NCBI GenBank assembly: GCA_012032975.1
Contig: JAAUPU010000215.1
Coordinates: forward strand, 1 to 5,944
Direction: 5' to 3'
DNA from: Caldilineaceae bacterium
GTDB taxonomy: Bacteria > Chloroflexota > Anaerolineae > Caldilineales > Caldilineaceae
DNA length: 5,944 bases
Positions 5,483-5,944 of this stretch are shown here, piece by piece. The notes beneath the pieces were generated by a model. That model was not told where the DNA came from. It did no database searches and saw only the letters and a program-made list of their open reading frames with translations. A program made the translations under genes and the position numbers. Position 1 is the stretch's first letter; each line of letters starts with the position of its first letter.

Positions 5483-5545
5483 ATGGAAGGGGGAGAGATG
5501 TACAGGCGATAGCACGCTGAGGGTGTGAACTGGTCGGTGTGAGCG

Positions 5546-5944
5546 TCAGACCACCTCGCCCAACATGGCTAAGATTTCTGCCTCCAGCTGCTTGATGTCT
5601 GCCTCGATTTCTTCCAGTGGTTCGGGCGGCTGGTAGACGTAGAAGTGGCGGTTGAGCGGGATCTCGTAGCCGATCTTGGTCTTGCTGTAGTCGATCCAGG
5701 CGTCGGGCACGTGGGGCAACACTTCGGCGGCCAGGTAGGTTTCGCAGTGGTTGCGCACCAGGGCCAGCAGGTCATCGAGGCCCGTGTCGTTGTCGTAGCC
5801 CAGAGGTAGAGGCAGAACAATGTCGTCGGGCAGCGGCACGATCTCGGTGTCGCGCAGATTGCTGTCCGGCTCTGGATCGCCCTTCTTGTCTCGGCAGATC
5901 TCCGCCGAGGGATCTGCTTCACTGAGCGCGGACAAGATCGCCTT
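5546..5944 (-). CDS. hsdM: Type I restriction-modification methyltransferase HsdM, C-terminal part
   Basis: HsdM is the adenine-N6 methyltransferase subunit. Only its last 132 residues are in the window; the frame is open through the right edge, so the start is outside. The stretch KAILSALSEADPSAEICRDK, then LRDTEIVPLP, then EVLPHVPDAWIDYSKTKIGY and EIPLNRHFYVYQPPEPLEEI is the typical HsdM C-terminal region, ending in a helical tail (IEADIKQLEAEILAMLGEVV) that would contact HsdS. The catalytic NPPF and SAM-binding motifs are not in the window. It reads cleanly to TGA (5546-5548) with no frameshift. The toxin-antitoxin pair and then hsdS follow downstream. Confidence 0.93.
   Translation of the reverse strand, partial: KAILSALSEADPSAEICRDKKGDPEPDSNLRDTEIVPLPDDIVLPLPLGYDNDTGLDDLLALVRNHCETYLAAEVLPHVPDAWIDYSKTKIGYEIPLNRHFYVYQPPEPLEEIEADIKQLEAEILAMLGEVV

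Noticed and set aside
5525..5545. Short direct repeat TCACACC twice after hsdM
   Set aside because: Two 7-nt copies 14 nt apart are too short to separate from chance, and no element boundary accompanies them.

Overview
The window is a type I restriction-modification locus, hsdM-hsdS-hsdR, with every recognisable gene on the minus strand, so transcription runs right to left. The three subunit genes are separated by accessory cargo. The moderately GC-rich DNA, the Phd/PIN module, the C39-like peptidase pair and the REP/RAYT element would fit an environmental bacterium such as a Chloroflexota. That placement is a low-confidence inference, because no rRNA or marker gene is present.

Layout in the direction of transcription. 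(1) The C-terminal part of HsdM enters from the right edge (5944-5546). (2) A Phd/YefM-type antitoxin (5427-5083) overlaps by 4 nt a PIN-family toxin gene (5086-4665). The toxin is broken by a frameshift and an in-frame stop. A 16-nt perfect palindrome upstream is a candidate operator. (3) A complete two-TRD HsdS specificity subunit (4453-3071). (4) An unrecognised small protein (2982-2548) overlaps by 8 nt a C39-like cysteine peptidase gene (2555-2097). (5) A repeat-rich block (about 2085-1315) holds four copies of a GTAG-footed palindromic REP, two of them arranged as a REPIN. It also holds an orphan 3' fragment of a second hsdS and a REP-associated tyrosine transposase (RAYT, 1889-1328) carrying two frameshifts. 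(6) The N-terminal portion of HsdR (1300 to the left edge) has the PD-(D/E)xK nuclease and Walker A motifs. A 1-nt frameshift lies just before the DEAH box.

How the parts fit: HsdM and HsdS would form the methyltransferase, with HsdS choosing the target, and HsdR would add ATP-dependent translocation and cleavage. The toxin-antitoxin pair and the peptidase pair look like passengers. The hsdS tail fragment between REPs shows that the hsdS-hsdR junction has been rearranged. The most interesting signal is the REP/RAYT system in the restriction locus: GTAG-footed hairpins next to a decaying RAYT, whose stop codon lies in a REP loop and whose REP abuts the hsdR ribosome binding site. Single-base indels in hsdR, the RAYT and the PIN gene mean that real decay must be separated from assembly error.
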